A DNA stretch of 7,228 bases, taken from the NCBI GenBank assembly GCA_036393835.1, contig DASWGI010000338.1, positions 1 to 7,228 on the forward strand, read 5' to 3'. Both the position numbers and the translations under genes were made by a program. The DNA is from VBKO01 sp036393835. GTDB lineage: Bacteria; Myxococcota; Myxococcia; Myxococcales; 40CM-4-68-19. The stretch's first letter is position 1, and the number at the start of each line of letters is the position of its first letter. Shown here in pieces: positions 6,213 to 7,228 of the stretch. The notes below the pieces were generated by a model. That model had not been told where the DNA came from and ran no database searches. It worked only from the letters and a program-made list of their open reading frames with translations.

Positions 6213-6902
6213 GTGATCCCGCTGCGGGATACGATCCCCTCGCGCACCGCGCCGCTGGTGACCGTGGGCCTGATCGCGGTGAACGTGCTGGTGTTCCTGC
6301 ACGAGACCGCGCTGGGCCCCTACTTGCCGCAGCTCATCGAGCACTACGGTCTGGTGCCCTACACGTTCGTGCACTGGGGAGAGCAGTCCGGCAGCGCGCT
6401 CGACCCGGCCCGGTTCCTGCCGCTCTTCACCAGCATGTTCTGGCACGGCGGGTGGCTGCACCTCCTCGGAAACATGCTCTACCTGTGGATCTTCGGCGAC
6501 AACGTCGAGGACCGGCTCGGGCACGGGCGCTTCCTCTTCTTCTACGTGGGGTGCGGACTGGTGGCCGCGCTCACCCAGGTAGCGCTGTCGCCGGACTCGA
6601 CGGTGCCGACCGTCGGAGCCTCGGGCGCCATCGCGGGTGTGCTGGGCGCCTATCTGATCTCGTTCCCGCGCAGCCGGGTGGTGACCTTCGTCCCGCTCTT
6701 CATCTTCCCGTGGATCGTGGAGATCCCGGCCGTCGCGTACCTGATCATCTGGTTCGCGATGCAGCTCCTGGCGGGCGTCGCCTCGCTCGGGCAGGGGGAA
6801 GCGCTGGGCGGCATCGCCTGGTGGGCGCACATCGGCGGGTTCGTGGCCGGACTGCTGAGCGTGGGAGTCCTGGCACCGCGACGCTTGACGCAGGTTGCCT
6901 GA
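6213..6902 (+). CDS. Rhomboid-family intramembrane serine protease
   Basis: This 229-residue polytopic inner-membrane protein carries the full rhomboid active site. The catalytic Ser S137 lies in GASG, and the catalytic His H206 in AHIGGFVAGL. The oxyanion-side motif HGGWLHLLGNM contains H78, H83 and N87 (the HxxxN signature). The conserved loop-1 Trp-Arg motif is represented by WIFGDNVEDRLG. Hydrophobic helices are visible at about 14-30, 84-95, 107-125, 135-150, 156-190 and 203-220. The N-terminus IPLRDTIPSRTAPLVTVGLIAVNVLVF is typical of a widespread bacterial rhomboid subgroup. The family cleaves transmembrane substrates within the bilayer; the substrate is unknown here. No Shine-Dalgarno sequence precedes the GTG start. 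An alternative in-frame ATG before helix 1 is not present, so the start is well supported. The next gene follows after 21 bp but appears to have its own promoter. Confidence 0.92.
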   Translation: MIPLRDTIPSRTAPLVTVGLIAVNVLVFLHETALGPYLPQLIEHYGLVPYTFVHWGEQSGSALDPARFLPLFTSMFWHGGWLHLLGNMLYLWIFGDNVEDRLGHGRFLFFYVGCGLVAALTQVALSPDSTVPTVGASGAIAGVLGAYLISFPRSRVVTFVPLFIFPWIVEIPAVAYLIIWFAMQLLAGVASLGQGEALGGIAWWAHIGGFVAGLLSVGVLAPRRLTQVA

Positions 6903-6913
6903 ACCCTTACACG
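6885..6913 (+). promoter_or_regulatory. Putative promoter of the acyl-AMP-ligase-like gene
   Basis: TTGACG (6885-6890, five of six -35 consensus bases) is separated by exactly 17 bp from TACACG (6908-6913, three of six -10 bases). The predicted start of transcription is about 6920-6924, at the ATG. The -35 lies inside the final codons of the rhomboid gene. No Shine-Dalgarno sequence is seen, consistent with a leaderless mRNA. Confidence 0.45.
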
Positions 6914-6923
6914 ACGCGCCCAT

Positions 6924-7228
6924 ATGATCGGAGTCGTCCAGGCGCTCGACGCCGCGCGCGGCATCACGGATCGGGGATTCACCTTCGTCGGAGCCCGGGG
7001 GCCCGGTCAGGACCTCACTCTCTCCTTCGACCAGTTGCGCCTCGAGGCGCTGCGGCGCGCGAGCCACCTGCGCGCGATGGGGCTCGCCGAGGGCGACCGC
7101 CTCGCCCTGGTCATCCCCGAAGGCGAGGATTTCATCCCCACCTTCCTCGCCGCCCTTTGGCTGGGCGTGGTGCCGGTGCCCCTCTACCCGCCGGTCTCGC
7201 TGGGGAAGCTGGACGCGTTCATGGACGC
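6924..7228 (+). CDS. AMP-dependent acyl ligase / fatty-acyl-AMP-ligase-like enzyme, N-terminus (cut by window edge)
   Basis: ATG 6924 opens a frame that stays open for 101 codons to the end of the window. The translation has the usual start of the ANL adenylating superfamily: an opening segment with LTLSFDQLRLEALRRASHLRAMGLAEGDR (residues 31-59), then LALVIPEGEDFIPTFLAALWLGVVPVPLYPP (60-90) and SLGKLDAFMD. The combination PVPLYPP followed by SLGKLDAF is characteristic of long-chain fatty-acyl-AMP ligases and related acyl-CoA synthetases, which adenylate a fatty acid and pass it to CoA or to an acyl carrier protein of a lipid or polyketide assembly line. The adenylation core motifs (P-loop TSGSTG, YGxTE) and the C-terminal domain lie outside the window, so ligase type and any fused carrier domain cannot be judged. 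It is the first gene of whatever lies to the right. Confidence 0.8.
   Translation, partial: MIGVVQALDAARGITDRGFTFVGARGPGQDLTLSFDQLRLEALRRASHLRAMGLAEGDRLALVIPEGEDFIPTFLAALWLGVVPVPLYPPVSLGKLDAFMD

Noticed and set aside
1..7228. CRISPR arrays, tRNA or rRNA genes, tandem repeats, toxin-antitoxin or known phage-defence genes.
   Set aside because: No regularly spaced repeats, no tRNA-like cloverleaf at the junction and no defence-family motifs were recognised by reading both strands.

Overview
The window is very GC-rich, with G or C at nearly every third codon position, densely packed genes, GTG starts and few Shine-Dalgarno sequences. Together with the gene content (HAE1-type RND/TolC efflux, rhomboid, a fatty-acyl-AMP-ligase-like enzyme) this suggests a myxobacterium-like member of the Myxococcota or a related high-GC bacterium. 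The taxonomy is an inference from style, not from a marker gene.

Left end (1 to about 437): a minus-strand gene running off the window encodes the N-terminal catalytic domain of a serine site-specific recombinase. Its codon use is visibly less GC-biased than that of the other genes. Its start lies about 35 bp from the point where a plus-strand HAE1-family RND efflux pump gene begins abruptly in the middle. The RND gene lacks roughly its first 450 codons. The simplest reading is that this is one end of an integrated mobile element whose recombinase inserted it into the RND gene.

Efflux locus (435 to 3571): the RND 3' remnant is followed after 5 bp by an intact outer-membrane TolC-like channel gene. 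In an uninterrupted locus these would form the end of an adaptor-RND-TolC operon. The first half of the RND gene, and probably the adaptor, should lie beyond the other end of the element.

Right part (3572 to 7228): this looks like ordinary chromosomal backbone. It holds an MFS exporter of the EntS/MFS_3 type (+), a zinc-ribbon NUDIX hydrolase (-) convergent with it, a HAD-family haloacid-dehalogenase-like hydrolase (+) divergent from the NUDIX gene, a rhomboid intramembrane protease (+), and the first 101 codons of an acyl-AMP-ligase-type adenylating enzyme (+) cut by the window edge. Several genes have a -10-like hexamer only 6 to 10 bp before the start codon and no ribosome-binding site, as expected for leaderless transcripts.

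The most interesting region is the recombinase/RND junction. A possible recombinase promoter reaches into it, and an excision event there could in principle rebuild the efflux gene. There is no intergenic stretch longer than about 60 bp.
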